Below are positions 37,150 through 49,080 of a stretch of DNA of 64,000 nt, piece by piece; position 1 is the first letter of the stretch; every line of letters starts with the position of its first letter. The notes beneath the pieces are model-generated. The model searched no databases, was not told where the DNA came from, and saw nothing but the letters and a program-made list of their open reading frames with translations. A program made the translations under genes and the position numbers. Source of the DNA: Epiperipatus broadwayi (taxonomy: Eukaryota; Onychophora; Udeonychophora; Euonychophora; Peripatidae). The stretch covers positions 983,501 to 1,047,500 of the forward strand of contig JAQFVV010006246.1 of assembly GCA_028023455.1 (NCBI GenBank), in the 5' to 3' direction.

Positions 37150-37612
37150 ATGAGTGCTTTTGGGCAGAATAATATATTTGAATTTGAGGTTAGCAATGCG
37201 TCTGAATGGTCATTGTATATTACACAGTTACAAAAGTTCTTTACTTTAAATGGCATTGAAGATAACAAGATAAAAGTAGTAGCTCTCATGAGTTTTGTAG
37301 AAATTAAACTAATAGAAGTCATAAATAGATTATTTGACTTGAGAAATCTTATTGAGAAATTAGGCAATCATTTTATCCCTAATCTGTCACATCACATAGT
37401 TTACTTAATCTTACAAAGAAAGAAGCAGCCAAAGGGTGAGAAAATTAAAGAGAATAATGCACCTCTTAATGAATTGACTGAAGGTTGTGGGTATGGTGAC
37501 TTCGTAGACAAAATACTCATGGACCAGTTACTATGAGGAATGTCTGACAATAGATTCAGTCAGCAATTTCTCACAGAACCTGAGATTACATACAAGATAC
37601 TGTAGCAGTCGA
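37150..37612 (+). pseudogene. Gypsy Gag N-terminal and capsid region (broken)
   Basis: Gag is the structural protein of the retrotransposon particle. The frame begins MSAFGQNNIFEF and shows the Gypsy capsid pattern: E-W-S-L-Y-I-T-Q-L-Q-K-F-F, then I-E-D-N-K-I-K-V-V-A-L-M-S, a helix-rich core, and C-G-Y-G-D-F-V-D-K-I-L-M-D-Q-L-L. A TGA at 37534 interrupts it, after which G-M-S-D-N-R-F-S-Q-Q-F-L continues in the same frame to about 37600. The ATG is preceded by a leader of about 225 bases after the 5' LTR. The minus-strand frame at 37137-37367 is its shadow. Confidence 0.8.
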
Positions 37613-37619
37613 TCTTAGC

Positions 37620-40050
37620 CCAAGATCAAGCTCCACTGTTCTACCACTTAACCCACTGTTTTTTCCGTCACATGTATATAAACTATACGTATATTTCTGA
37701 GAAGCAACTATAAAAGTTTATAAATATAAATCTCAAATAAAAATTTTCTTTAATTTTAAAGATTGACTTTTATGGATGTGACTCAGATATATACATATAT
37801 TAACGGAGCTTATATGTATATATAAAAGCACAAGCAAATCCTTTAAATAATTTTGTATTTTTTTTCTTAACTATGTGTTATTTATTTTATAAATATTTTC
37901 TTCATATAAGTATACAAATATTCAAGATGGAAGACGACTGTCCAAGAATAATTAAAGAGGTGGGAACATTACTTCATGATTAAAAAGGAATTTTTAAATT
38001 AAAGTAAAATTTAAAACAAAGCTAATCGATTTTAATTAGAGATTAACATTTTTTATCAAATTTATTTCCAATCTGGAAATTGATTTGAAATTATTTTTGG
38101 TCAGTTATCTAAAACTTAATAATTATTTCTTTGGTATCGATTCTCCATAAGCCTAACTGATTTTATTGTAAACTACTTCCATCCAACTCACGTTTTTTAC
38201 TTTTTATCATTTAGTGCGGTCATAATTTATTTTTAATGATATTTTTATATTTTTCATTGAACTTTTATTTGTAAATGCCAATATAACCCAGTTTTACGAA
38301 CTTAGGGGATGAGTTCTTATTTATTTATTTCTAAATAGTTTGTAAGACTGAGTTTGTCTTGTAAAATGAATATATGTTTTTTTAAAAAATATATTTTACT
38401 GTAAAATTATAGAAAATGATATAAATACTTTTCAATCTGGGGTGCATATTGGTGTCCCTTAATTTTATAGATTTCTTTATTGTTCATCATTGCCAAAAAG
38501 GCTGGTGAACAAATTCTATTTTGTTGTTCGCACTTTTAAGTGCATGAATTTTAGTTTTTATATATATATATATTTAAACATAATAGAATTGATTCAAGAA
38601 GGGAGCAATGTAAGCTTCATTAATAAATAGTTTTAACTTCTGATTAATGATTCTATCTTAAACGGGTCATTATTTTAACATATCATTATGTATTTGTTAA
38701 ACTCTTTAAGGCTTTATATTTAGTCTTTAAATCCAATGATTTTATATTATACATAATAGCGTTGTTAGCATAGGCCACTCTTCATGTTAAGCTTCATCTA
38801 GAGAGGTGCGTCGGAATGCCCGAGTCGTCTCTTCTTTGTTTCAGGTCGTAAACAGGACGATGAATGTCCCTAGACCATATCTATATATATACTCGCGTAA
38901 CGAGAGCAAAACATGAGATAATTCCGGCAAAGTTCGGACCATTGCATCTCCGTCCGAGGACCTTTTGTCAACCGATTCCACAAAATGTGGGGTGGCAAGT
39001 CGGCTAGACTGTTTTTTCCGTAATATGATGAAGCACTTCAAAATAATTGGATCAGCAAATATTCGGCCATTATGCTAACACCGCAATTTCTTATAGTTCA
39101 TTTTTCTTTTGGCCTGTTTGACAAAATAAATCATAATAATATGTAATAATGAAACGTTTTCTCTTTATAATATTTTTAGTTGGAGTTTAAATCCAATCTC
39201 TCATGAAGCTGCCCTCCCTTTTATTGAAATAAGCCATGACCGTATTTTTTAGTGTTTCACTATATTCTTTATCTTTAAATGTCGAAAATGTAAAATAAAT
39301 AAATGTTTTAGGTATATTTTGATCACAATGTGTCCTCATTTTAGAGTTGTAAATAAAATCTATAAATGAAAATATGTATCCAATGCCAAGGGCATTATAT
39401 TCAAGTCATATAATCAGCGAAACTCTTATTATTATATCTTTACATGTGTTCCTAAATATATAAAGTACACCAACCACCCAAATCTCTTTTTGTAATATTA
39501 AATAAAAGCTTATTTTAAATATACGTTCAGTTGTGTAAAAAGATCGTCAAACATTTGTAACAAAAATTAAAGTTTTAAATGCGTGAAGTTGAATACTGTA
39601 TATATAAAATCTTGAATTTTTGTCAAAATAAATATTTATATATATTAAATTTAATTCAGTTGTTCGAAATTCCTTACTAATATTTATATTTATGTATGTT
39701 TTAAACTTATATCTTGAGTTCACTCGGTCTCTCATCATCATCACCAGCTGAGTCTTATGCAAAACGATGTAGCACCGGCCTGAAAATAATTAATTTATGT
39801 AGTATCACCGTACAGTGTTGTCCGTAGTGTTATAGATTTGGGGAATGGGTAAATAGGTTAGAATTCACGATTGCTCCTGACCTGGGTATCTCGGGCATTA
39901 TTGGATTCGGGATACTTTTGCTTAGATTCTAAATCTTGTTGAATGGTCATACATTTTCGACCGGTACAATACAATCAAAAAAGGCATAGCATGTGAGCTA
40001 ATTCTTAAACAGTCTCAAGTTTTTAGCACACAAACAGATGAAAATCTTAG
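37620..40050. other. Unclassified insertion inside Gypsy gag
   Basis: Gag similarity stops soon after 37612 and resumes near 40060, so about 2.4 kb separates the capsid from the zinc knuckles. The segment 38760-39060 is distinctly richer in G and C than its surroundings. The 14-base word ACTGTTTTTTCCGT occurs at both 37655 and 39008. I could not define ends, a target duplication or a coding region, so this may be one or more further decayed elements. Confidence 0.45.
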
Positions 40051-40059
40051 AATGAGTGT

Positions 40060-40520
40060 GTTTAAAACAGAACAGGAAAAATCTGTACTGCTGAAAGCTG
40101 AAAAAAGTAAGAATGTTAGTGAAATGTGGTTTTGTTGTGTCTTGCGTTGTTAGCCGAGAGGTATCGCAGCCGCCATGCAAGCAAGTAGTTGGTTGCAGAC
40201 GGGTGTGGGTTCGCGTCCCGGCAGATGCTATGACATATGAAAAAAAAGACCACATATCAAAAGAATGTAGGTGGCATAAAGAACATGTTTTAAATGTGGA
40301 CAAAAGGGGCATTTAGCTCATATTTACAGAAGTAAATTACCCATGCAAGCAAATAGAGGAGGTTACCATACGATTAAAAACATGGGCACCCAAGTTCTAA
40401 ATCAGTTTATGATAAAGCTGAGACTTTGTGGAAAAGAACTGTTGATTGAGATAGATAGTGGGTCAGCTATTTTTCTGATGTCACTAACAGACTTGGATCT
40501 CACTGTCACCTGATAATGTG
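40060..40520 (+). pseudogene. Gypsy nucleocapsid zinc knuckles and protease start, split by a SINE
   Basis: The Gag spacer leads into a first CCHC knuckle whose C-terminal part (D-H-I-S-K-E-C, 40250-40270) lies after a SINE, with the Cys-rich start before it. A second knuckle follows as T-C-F-K-C-G-Q-K-G-H-L-A-H-I-Y (from about 40283), in which the last Cys ligand is Tyr. The protease active site reads I-D-S-G-S-A (Asp codon at 40454). Several frameshifts and the SINE make the frame non-functional. The short frame reported across the SINE (40113-40316) is a chimera and not a gene. Confidence 0.8.
40139..40247 (+). mobile_element. tRNA-derived SINE, copy 2
   Basis: It is nearly identical to the SINE at 14660-14765, including the A box TAGCCGAGAGG, the B box GGTTCGCGTCC and the 'atgacatatg' plus A-run tail. 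It inserted into the first zinc knuckle of the Gypsy gag. Unlike copy 1, I see no clear target duplication around it. Confidence 0.87.
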
Positions 40521-41039
40521 GAAAATAAAGTGGAGAAGAAAATAAACATTAAAGCACATGATGTAAATAGAAATGTGCGAAGATTATTAGGCAGTGTGAC
40601 AGCACCCATTAACTATTGCAGTAAAAAAATTAGTACACTGCTATATATTGCAAAAGGCAGATTAACAATATCCTTGGGAGAGAGTGATTCCATGAGCTAA
40701 AAATCAAAATTAAAATTTATTTAAAAAATCCCTCTTAATTGAAAAACAGCATAAAGTTGCTAGAAAATGTGTGACCATCTATAAAACTAGTAAATTGCCC
40801 TTCATTCAAAAAACTGTACAAATGACAGATAGTGCCAAAACAGGAATTGTAACTATGTGAAGAGTGGACCATGTATTAAGCCACCTGCACTGGCAACAAG
40901 AAGACAGTTACAAAAAAGAATTGAATAATTTAAAAAAGAGATTACAGTTTTAAAAAAAGAACTAGAAACTTATAAACTGAGAACAAAATATGTAGCTGGC
41001 TGAAAAAATGAAAAAAAATAGAAACAATGGATTGGAAAA
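40521..41039 (+). other. Decayed internal region of the Gypsy element
   Basis: The sequence is purine-rich on the + strand with scattered Lys/Glu-rich frames, for example at 40518-40700. No reverse transcriptase, RNase H or integrase motif is readable. It sits where pol should be, so most of pol was deleted. Confidence 0.5.
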
Positions 41040-41482
41040 GATACAATATATGCATAATAGGTGACAGTGTGGGTTTGAGACATAATCTAAAAGAAATTGG
41101 TTAAAGGAGAAATTGTGAAAATATTATTAAAAACAATAGCAATCATCCAAGTACAGGAAGGAACAGGGCATACAGAAGACATGTAAATCATGTCTGTTGG
41201 TGATTTGAAGATTAGAAAATTGCAGTCCCCATGCCAAAAAATGAAAATCAAGAAATACAAGACACAGGGGAACCAACACTGCATGAAATATGGATCAAGG
41301 ATGAAGAAGAAAAACCAGAAAGCTGCAACATGGAACCTGGAAGAATGAAAAAGAAATTAGAACCAACACTGAAGCTGACCAGATTAACAACTAGATCACC
41401 CAGACCCAGAATCAGATATGAAGACTGGCAGATTCAATGACTATACATAAGTCTAAACAATTTTCTGGAGTAAGGGGAGGAG
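41040..41482 (+). pseudogene. C-terminal tail of Gypsy pol, with polypurine tract
   Basis: The last frame (41231-41440) is hydrophilic and ends in an R-S-P-R-P-R-I-R-Y-E-D-W-like Arg/Pro-rich tail before a stop. This is the usual tail after the integrase domain in Gypsy elements. The polypurine tract AAGGGGAGGAG at 41472-41482 is directly followed by the TG of the 3' LTR. The integrase catalytic core itself is not visible. Confidence 0.6.
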
Positions 41483-42339
41483 TGCAAAATATTAAATAAT
41501 ATTTTAAACTTACAAATGCTGATAAATATATTATTGAAAAGAAATGTTTCAAATAAACATAGTTTAAAGAAACATAAACAAATGTATATATTAATTAAGG
41601 GAATAGATCTTATAAATTACTTTATATGGAAATGAATTCCTAAGACACTAATTAATTGTATAGATCTAAAACCTTACAGATATGAAAATAAATTCCTAAG
41701 ATTAATTAATATTATAGACCTTAAAAACTTACCGTATATGAAAATAAATTTCTAAGAGAATAATTAATTGTATAATTAAATAGCTAAGAGGAATTTCATT
41801 GTATGATAACAAACCCTAAATAATACGTAAAGTAATTAAACAAACTGCTTAATTAAAGCCAAAGAATTTACTTCAAAATGATAAGAGAAACAAAAGAAAG
41901 CATGAATATAAAAGCTAGAGAAAAAGGACTGTGGGCTCTTTTTGTGATTGCTGCTACCGCCAGTGCATCCATGAGTTGAAGAACAGTAAAGATCATCATT
42001 AGAGTACTTTATTCCCATGATCTTGGCCCCTGTAGGTCACTAAGCTGACTAATGCTTTTAACAGACTTATTATTTTGAAATACCTCCTGAAGCCTATCGT
42101 GGGTTGTGTTATAAAGACTATAGACATTAGTGAAGGTAAAGTGAATAATAGCTTAATATTATTTGCTATTCAATAATTAACCCGTGAATTAAGCTCGCTC
42201 AAATGCAGACTTTATGTGTGTGTTAAAGATCAGTATAGTAATTCTTTTTCCTAATTGTTAATAAATTATTATTGCTGAATATATATGTGCTGTTATTCTG
42301 TCGAGATTTATTGTATATTTGTTCACTCATTGCCCAGCA
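41483..42339 (+). repeat. 3' LTR of the Gypsy element
   Basis: It starts TGCAAAATATT right after the polypurine tract, ends CCCAGCA and is followed by the ATAAC target duplication. It aligns along its length with the interrupted 5' LTR. Confidence 0.88.
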
Positions 42340-42344
42340 ATAAC

Positions 42345-43099
42345 TACAATCCAAATATTATATAGCTGTCCTTCACAAAAGAATATTCTCATATACTATT
42401 GGGCATAATTCAATTCCATCTCTCAATATAGAGTATCTATGTAATACTAATATAGATATTTTTATATCAGATATTATTGCCAAAATAGAGATATTACTAT
42501 GGTTAAACTTTAATAAAAGTTCAATTCCTCTATTACTTTTGAAATAATTTCTTTTAAAAACAAACAACTTTACAAATGAATACTGATTCCACTTTTCTCT
42601 ACTATATATACACTTATATACTCTTTTTTTTATTAATATCTTTCTAAAGTGCTTAACTCATTTTTCTTATTGAAATATAATTATGAGAATTGTAGATTAT
42701 TTCATAATTCTACTATTAGTCAAAATAATATCAAAATAATTTTATGTTCAGGAATTCTAATTTCCTAATTTCTTTAAATGTAATACTTTAAGTATTCTCT
42801 TTAAGCATATATGTATAAAACAATTATTTGTATTTTAACACACGTTCTATTATTGTTCACTCTAACCAATCAGATATATATATATATATAGAATGAAATG
42901 ATGAAAATAGTCAGTGAAGATGGTTATAAAATGACTTCCTGATATAATTTTTAGCTATTTGGTTTGTAGAAGGTATGAACATTCAATTAATTAAAAATCT
43001 TCAATTAAGATTATTTGCATATAACATTTATTGTCTACAATTTGATTTTTCTTCTAATAGTAAAACTATTTACAGTATATATATTTTGAATATATATAT
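42345..43099. other. AT-rich stretch, no gene recognised
   Basis: I see no gene or element ends. A short TA run lies at 42876-42891. Confidence 0.5.
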
Positions 43100-45728
43100 T
43101 GAACCAGATAGTATCCATCTCAAAAGTCACTTCACCAAAAATAAAAATAACTTTTGGTTTTGTTAAATTTAAATCAATGAAGTTATTTAAAAAATTGTTT
43201 ATAAGATTACGTGTATTAACACACATACTCATTTATGTTTAACATATATCATTTTTTTTTATATAAAATTGATTTTAAAATAGTTGTCTTTTACCACTTC
43301 TTTTTATTATTATTTTTAATCAAATTGATTAAAAACAAGCAAACTTGTTAATTACATTCCTGTCTCTTTTATTTTAATCATTTCTAATTTAATTCTAAAA
43401 GCAGATATTTAATTTTGTGTTGTCGTTTTGTTTAAAATAATCCCTGGTTGGAATTCCTAAATTAGTTTGAGTGGGAGATTGAGATTTGCCCTGCCCTATG
43501 GCATAGAATTGGAAAACAAAAAAAGTTTACATGGGAAATGGAGTGTGGTTATAAATAACCCTGCAAATTTTGGACAATAGAGATTATTCTTGGCTAGAAC
43601 AAGCTGCTTCAAAGTAATTTATTCAACATTTGCAGTTATATTACCTTGTTGAGATTAAAACTGTTGGCAGTTCAGACAATTAAGTTCTTTTTGGAAATCT
43701 GTCTTCACAAGATGTCAAAATACACTGCTATACATACATATTGTAATCAACAATATGTGTTTCTAATTTAAATAAGGATGAACCTCTGCCTCTAAGCTGT
43801 TCTTTCATTATGCCATGAAGATTTATTAGGAAGGATCCCCAAATTTGCCTCTACCCTTGCCACTGTAAAAAGATGGAACACCTGAAAGATGAACTTAAAA
43901 TAAAAGTGCATACTCTTTAAAACTAAGGGAACTTTGCTTTACTGTAAAGTAAACTTTTTCTTATTCTTGCCAGGGTAAATAATTTTTTTTAAATTAAATC
44001 TCTGCTCAATCTAAAATAAGTGTGATGTATATAGTTTTATTAATTATTTAATCTAATATTTATTATCTGTATTTGCTTTTCCTTGTATTTTATAGTGTGT
44101 CTTGGAATCTTAGTTTTAAGATTCTGACATTGTTTTCCATTTTGCTTATTGGAGTGTATATTTTATATGCTTATGATGCCTTCTTGTTTTTTATTAACTC
44201 ATGCTAAATGCTTTGGCAGTCTTGCATAAATTTTAGTTTAATCACCTGTCTCTATTTTATCCTTCAATAATTAATGTAAATCATTGTGTTTGCATTTTTT
44301 TGTAAACCATGGGTCTTTTGGCTGGCTATTTATCGTATTTGTTATTCTAGTTTTTCTTTGGTAGAGATTTTTTTTTCTATAATTCAGATTATGTAGTCCA
44401 CAATCTTCCCCTTTTTTGTATGAGACTAACCTTGGCTGGTTTGGACATACTTGACCATGACCATTTTGAAGAATTATGACATTCTTAGTTCTGATATTTC
44501 TTTTGTGAACTAAGAAAATCTTGTCTGTGCTGTTCTGTTGGTCCTACATATGCATCCATCTTTCTAAATCTCTATTAAAACATGCAATTGGTTTAAGTGA
44601 ACCACTAGCAGGAAGATACTCTTAATTCGCATTTAAATTCTAGGTGATATAATGTTTCTTTCTGCTAAGACATTTAATGTTTTTGTATATTCAACTCTTA
44701 TACACTCTCTGATAAATTAACTTATAAATATCTAGGTCAAATCTTCATATTTGATTTGCTAGATTTATTTAATCTTTTATCTTTTTTGCTTGAAATTTAT
44801 TTACCAGCGCATGTACTGTGAATTTTGTTTGTAGATTTATTTTGTAATTCTAATTATTACACTTTCTTAAAATGCTTGGGAAATCATAACTAGTTTTATA
44901 ATTATGTACCTGTCTCCTACTGAGACCTTTAATTTTTGTACTCAATTTAGTTTTGGACAATCATTTGGTTGGTGATTCACCCGTATTATATGTCAGTTTT
45001 TTTTATATCATCGATTTAATATTTTATGAAATTGAAATCATTTACACCAGAGTATTTTCTAATTTTACTATTGCATTAAATTGGAGACATAAGTTTTCTC
45101 CCATTTTATAATTTATACTCTGATATAGTCATTTATTTTTTTTCTTCTTGCATTGTAATCAACCTTGGTGGTCTTAAATGTGATTTGCCCATGCATCACT
45201 ACTATGGCAATATGACATCATTATTCAATAAGTTATTGAATTCTCATCCATGATGGTTCATTGATTCATGCAAGAAGCTTTCCATTCTGTTTTTGTTTGA
45301 ATTTTGAACAAGGAAACCAGAATTGTCTGGGCTAAATTGTCGGCTAAAGGAAAATCTCTCCCTCCTTTTCTAATGAACTATTAGAAAATTAGTCTGTCTG
45401 CCAGAGCATTGACATTTTATTCTTTCTAGTACATGTCTGATATAATCATAATTATTATGTGCCAATATTTACTTTATAAATAAAACTTTAAAAATGTTTA
45501 AACACTCAATTTGGCTAACGTTTGTCTTAGTGCAGTGTTTTCTCAATTGTCTGAACAACATTCATGAACTCTTGCTCTCCCTGGGTTTAGTCTCGCATAT
45601 TCGTGTTTGTATATCCTGTCCACTTTTAAAATAAATGTCTAGTTCCAATTTTCAGAGGAGTATCACCCTTGTGTTCAGTATATGTGAAAGAAAAATCTTT
45701 TTGTCCAGTACATACTTATAAATTATAG
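43100..45728 (+). repeat. Left long terminal repeat
   Basis: It starts TGAACCAGATAG and ends 'ttataaattatag' immediately before the primer-binding site. It aligns with 47019-48585 at high identity over two blocks, 43100-44335 and 45296-45644. At 2.6 kb it is unusually long for an LTR. Frames at 42975-43232 are not coding. Confidence 0.7.
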
Positions 45729-45745
45729 TGCAGCCAACATAGGGC
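45729..45745 (+). promoter_or_regulatory. Primer-binding site of the coiled-coil LTR element
   Basis: TGCAGCCAACATAGGGC is a slightly decayed version of TGGCGCCCAACATGGGGC, the tRNA-Lys-type site seen at 16901-16918. It lies directly after the left LTR in the orientation of the internal frame. Confidence 0.68.
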
Positions 45746-46096
45746 TTTGAATGTTTAAGCCCATGTGAGATTTTGTTCAGACAATTAAAGAATATTTCAG
45801 GTGTAGGAGGCAAGATGTAGTAGGCAGAGATCAGTTTTGTTAGTTATGGCATGTATTATTGGAGCAGTTTAGTAGAAGGGGATTTGTCTTTTTATATGAC
45901 AAATAAACAAACAGTAATAGCATTTTTTTCTTCTTTTGGAGTTAATTTTTGGATTTAAAAGAGTAAAGTAGTTAAATATAGTTCATTTTCTTTTTCACAT
46001 GAAATAAATATACAAACAGAAAATAGCATTTTATTCGCTTTTAGATTTTTTTGTTTTTTTAAGAAGTTAGTATAGTGAATTTAGTCTTGTCTGAAA

Positions 46097-46444
46097 ATGG
46101 GAGTGGTGGAAAAAGAAAAAGAAGACTCAGAGCTCAGGATGATGATGGAGATAATGACTGAAATAAAGGAAGAATTTAGAGAGTGCAAAGTAGAAATGAT
46201 TAGATAAATGAGAGAAATAAGCAGACAAATAATGGGAAGAGTAGAAGAAAAGCAGGAAGTGGAAAAGGAAGTTGAGATGGAAAATGATCTGAAAAATGTG
46301 TTGAATAAAGAAATTGAGGTAGAACAAAATAGTGTTCAAACAGAGAAGGTGGAAATAAAGTTAGAAATAAGTAAAGATTGGATACAGATAGAAGGCATGG
46401 TGGAAAATCTAGAAAATGTAGGTCAAGAAATAGATTTAAAATGA
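46097..46444 (+). pseudogene. Coiled-coil Gag-like protein, N-terminal part (one stop)
   Basis: Starting at the ATG at 46097 the frame gives a Glu/Lys/Met-rich heptad protein of about 115 residues, interrupted only by a TAA at 46205. It carries repeated 'EVEKEVEME' and 'KVEIKLE' steps and resembles the relic at 1-374. No conserved Gag capsid motif is visible, and assignment as Gag rests on its position after an LTR and primer-binding site. The minus-strand frame at 46127-46339 is antisense shadow. Confidence 0.5.
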
Positions 46445-46473
46445 GTTGGTTAAACTAACTGGTAGTTTAGAAC

Positions 46474-46940
46474 ATGGATTTAAAACTAAAAAAAAGAGTT
46501 AAGGAAAAGTTTTTGGAATATGATTTTGAAGCAAAAATAAAAGCCATTTATAAAGCAATCTTATTTAACACACTTAAAAAGGCGGTAGGAAATGAAGTTT
46601 TACAATTTACTAGTGTTGATATGATCGAAAATAAAGCAGGAAAGGATGAAGAACTGGGGAGTTTTGTTAAGAAAAAGAATCAGGCATATGAACTAGATAA
46701 CAAGAGAAAATTTTATAAGCTAAGAAAAGATAGGAGGGTGAAAATAGGTCATCTCAGAAAGTTAGTGGAAAAAAGTAAAAAAAATTGCCAGACAAAGTTA
46801 AGGGTTCAGCTTCTAGTAAACATATAGATTGTTTTAATAAAAAAAAAGATTTTGTTAATGACTTATGAGAATGGATAAGAGATGTATTTTAGTAAAATAT
46901 TGTTTTGAGTGCAAGGCACATGTTCAGCCAGGTTTCTAGG
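46474..46940 (+). pseudogene. Basic Gag-like segment with knuckle-like end
   Basis: A second frame, in a different register, gives a Lys-rich, mostly helical protein (46474-46827). It includes a Y-E-L-D-N-K-R-K-F-Y-K-L-R-K-D-R-R patch that could bind nucleic acid. Beyond its stop, other frames show C-F-E-C-K-A-H-like wording near 46900, reminiscent of a decayed CCHC zinc knuckle. Together with the preceding coiled coil this suggests a Gag order of coiled coil, basic helix, then knuckle. No polymerase follows before the right LTR. Confidence 0.45.
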
Positions 46941-47018
46941 GTGGTATTAAAATGTTTATAGTTAAAAAAAATAGCACAGGAATGTTTTTATATTTTTTTA
47001 ATGATGTATTGTAGCAAT

Positions 47019-48585
47019 TGAAATGGATAGTATCCAGCTCAAAAGTCACTTCACCAAAAATAAAACTAACTTTTGGTTTTGTTAAATTTAAATCAATAAA
47101 GCTATTTAAAAAATTGTTTATAAGAGTGCGTGTATTAAAACACATACTCATTTATGATATATCATTTTATTTTTTTTAATATAAAATTGATTTTAAAATA
47201 GTTGTCTTTTACCGCTTGTTTTTATTTTTTTTTAATCAAATTGATTAAAAACAAGCAAACTTATTAATTACATTACTGTCTCTTTTATTTTAATCATTTT
47301 TAATTTAATTCTAAAAGCAGATATTTAATTTTGTGTTATTGTTTTTGTTTAAAATAATCTCTGGTTAGAATTCCTAAATTAGTTTGAGAGGGAGATTGAG
47401 ATTTGCCCTGCCCTATGGCATAGAATTGGAAAACAATAAACGTTTATGTGGTAAATGGAGTGTGGGTATAAATAACCTTGCAAATTTTGGACAATAGAGA
47501 TTATTCTTGGCTAGAACAAGCTGCTTCAAAGTAATTCATTCAACATTTCCAGTTATATTAGCTTGTTGAGATTAAAACTGTCGGCAGTTCAGACAATTAA
47601 GTTCTTTTTGGAAATTTGTCTTCACAAGATGTCAAAATACACTGCTATATGTATTGAAATCAACAATATGCATTGCTAATTTAAATAAGGATGAGCCTCT
47701 GACTCTAAGCTGTTCTTTCATTATGCCATAAAGATTTATTAGGAAGGACCCCCAAATTTGCCTCTACATTTGCCACTGTAAAAGGATGGAACACCTGAAA
47801 GATGAACTTATAATAAAAGTGTGCACTCTTTGAAACTACATGAACTTTGCTTTACCATAAGGTAAATTTTTTCTTATTCTTGCCAGGGTAAATAAATTTC
47901 TTTTAATTAAATCTCTGCTCAATTGATAAAATAAGGGTGATGTATAAAGTTTTATTAATTATTTAATCTAATATTTATTATCTGTATTTGCTTTTTTTTT
48001 TGTATTTTATAGTGTGTCTCAGAAACTTAGTTTTAAGATTCCGATTTTGTTTTCCATTTTGCTTGTTGGAAAGTGTATATTCTATATGCTTATGGTGCCT
48101 TCTTGTTTTATTATTAACTTGTGCTAAATGCTTTGGAAGTCTTGTGTAAATTTTAGTTTAATCACCTGTCCATATTTTATCCTTCAATAATTAATTTAAA
48201 TCACCGTGTTTGTGTTTTTTGAAAACTTTGGGTCTTTTGGCTGAATTTTTGACCAAGAAAACCAGAATTGTCTGGGGTGAATTGTCAGCTAAAGGAAAAT
48301 CTTTTGCTCCTTTTCTAATGCACTATTAGAAAATTAGTCTGTCTTCCAGAGCATTAACATTTTATTCTTCCTAGTACATGCCTGATGTAATCATAATTAT
48401 TGTGTGCCAATATTTACTTTATAAATAAACTTAAAAATTGTTTAAACTCAATTTAGCTGATGTTTGTCTTAGTGCAGTGTTTTCTCAATTGTCTGAACAA
48501 CATTCATGAACTCTTGCTCTCCCTGGGTTTAGTCCAGTACATTCATGTTCATATATCCTACTCACCCTTAAAATAAATGTCTAGT
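47019..48585 (+). repeat. Right long terminal repeat, internally deleted and truncated
   Basis: It starts TGAAATGGATAG and follows the left LTR closely, except for one deletion of about 950 bases near 48236. It ends at 'aaataaatgtctagt', where LINE sequence begins. Confidence 0.7.
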
Positions 48586-48679
48586 GATGTGATGTGATTT
48601 CTCCTTAAACAAAGTCAAGAATCTCTCAGATATTTTGCCCAGAGAAACATGTTATCCACTTTATTTTACATTCCCCACT

Positions 48680-49060
48680 CTAAATTTTTCCATATTCTGC
48701 TCCATCCCATTTTTGCAACATAATCTTTGTCAACTCAATGGCCTTTATATCTAAATCCCCCTTATCTTTTTCCAAACCCAGCATAAAAACCAATAATCCA
48801 CTTTCTGTATAATCACTTTTTTCATATTTATTCTTCCATAACTTCATTATATGTACCCTTTCTGTTTTAAGCATTTACACTCAATTAACAGATGCCTAAT
48901 ATTTACTATTCCTTCCTTACACAATTTATAGACTAAATCACCCATATTTTTCCATTTACTTCTATATTTTCTTGTTGCTAAAGTTCCTGTTTGAGCCTTA
49001 AACAATAAACTACTTTCCTTACTATTATCATATATTAATTCACACCTAATATTCTGTTTA
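48680..49060 (-). pseudogene. LINE ORF2 C-terminal region
   Basis: Two overlapping frames give a 'KLCKEGIVNIRHLLIEC' Cys-His-Cys cluster followed by a Lys/Glu-rich tail ending in 'EYGKI' and a stop. A frameshift after the cluster separates them. The same protein tail is encoded at 31192-31530, which confirms it as a repeat family. Confidence 0.75.
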
Positions 49061-49080
49061 CTTATATATATATATATATA

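Larger units (their letters stand above)
33515..42339 (+). mobile_element. Gypsy LTR retrotransposon with 5-bp target duplication, internally deleted and nested
   Basis: The element has LTRs at 33515-36923 (interrupted) and 41483-42339. It is flanked by the direct repeat ATAAC at 33510-33514 and 42340-42344. Its internal region retains Gag (37150 on), zinc knuckles with a protease active site (40245-40520), and a C-terminal piece of pol just before the polypurine tract. Most of reverse transcriptase, RNase H and integrase is missing. Three later events are visible inside: a 2.5-kb LTR-like insertion in the 5' LTR, an unclassified insertion of about 2.4 kb in gag, and a SINE in the first zinc knuckle. 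The element lies in the intron, or downstream, of the CUB gene on the same strand. Confidence 0.88.
43100..48585 (+). mobile_element. LTR element with ~2.6-kb LTRs and coiled-coil Gag-like internal region
   Basis: Two long direct repeats (43100-45728 and 47019-48585) flank an internal region of about 1.3 kb. A primer-binding site follows the left repeat at 45729-45745, and a coiled-coil frame with a zinc-knuckle-like end lies between, on the + strand. I see no protease, reverse transcriptase or integrase. The right repeat lacks about 950 bases corresponding to roughly 44340-45290. It is then cut off by a LINE at 48586, so the final 90 or so LTR bases are missing. A simple segmental duplication is the alternative, but the primer-binding site argues for an LTR element. 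Confidence 0.7.

Noticed and set aside
40113-40316. 67-residue + strand frame
   Set aside because: It reads through the SINE and into the broken zinc-knuckle region of gag, so it is a chimera.
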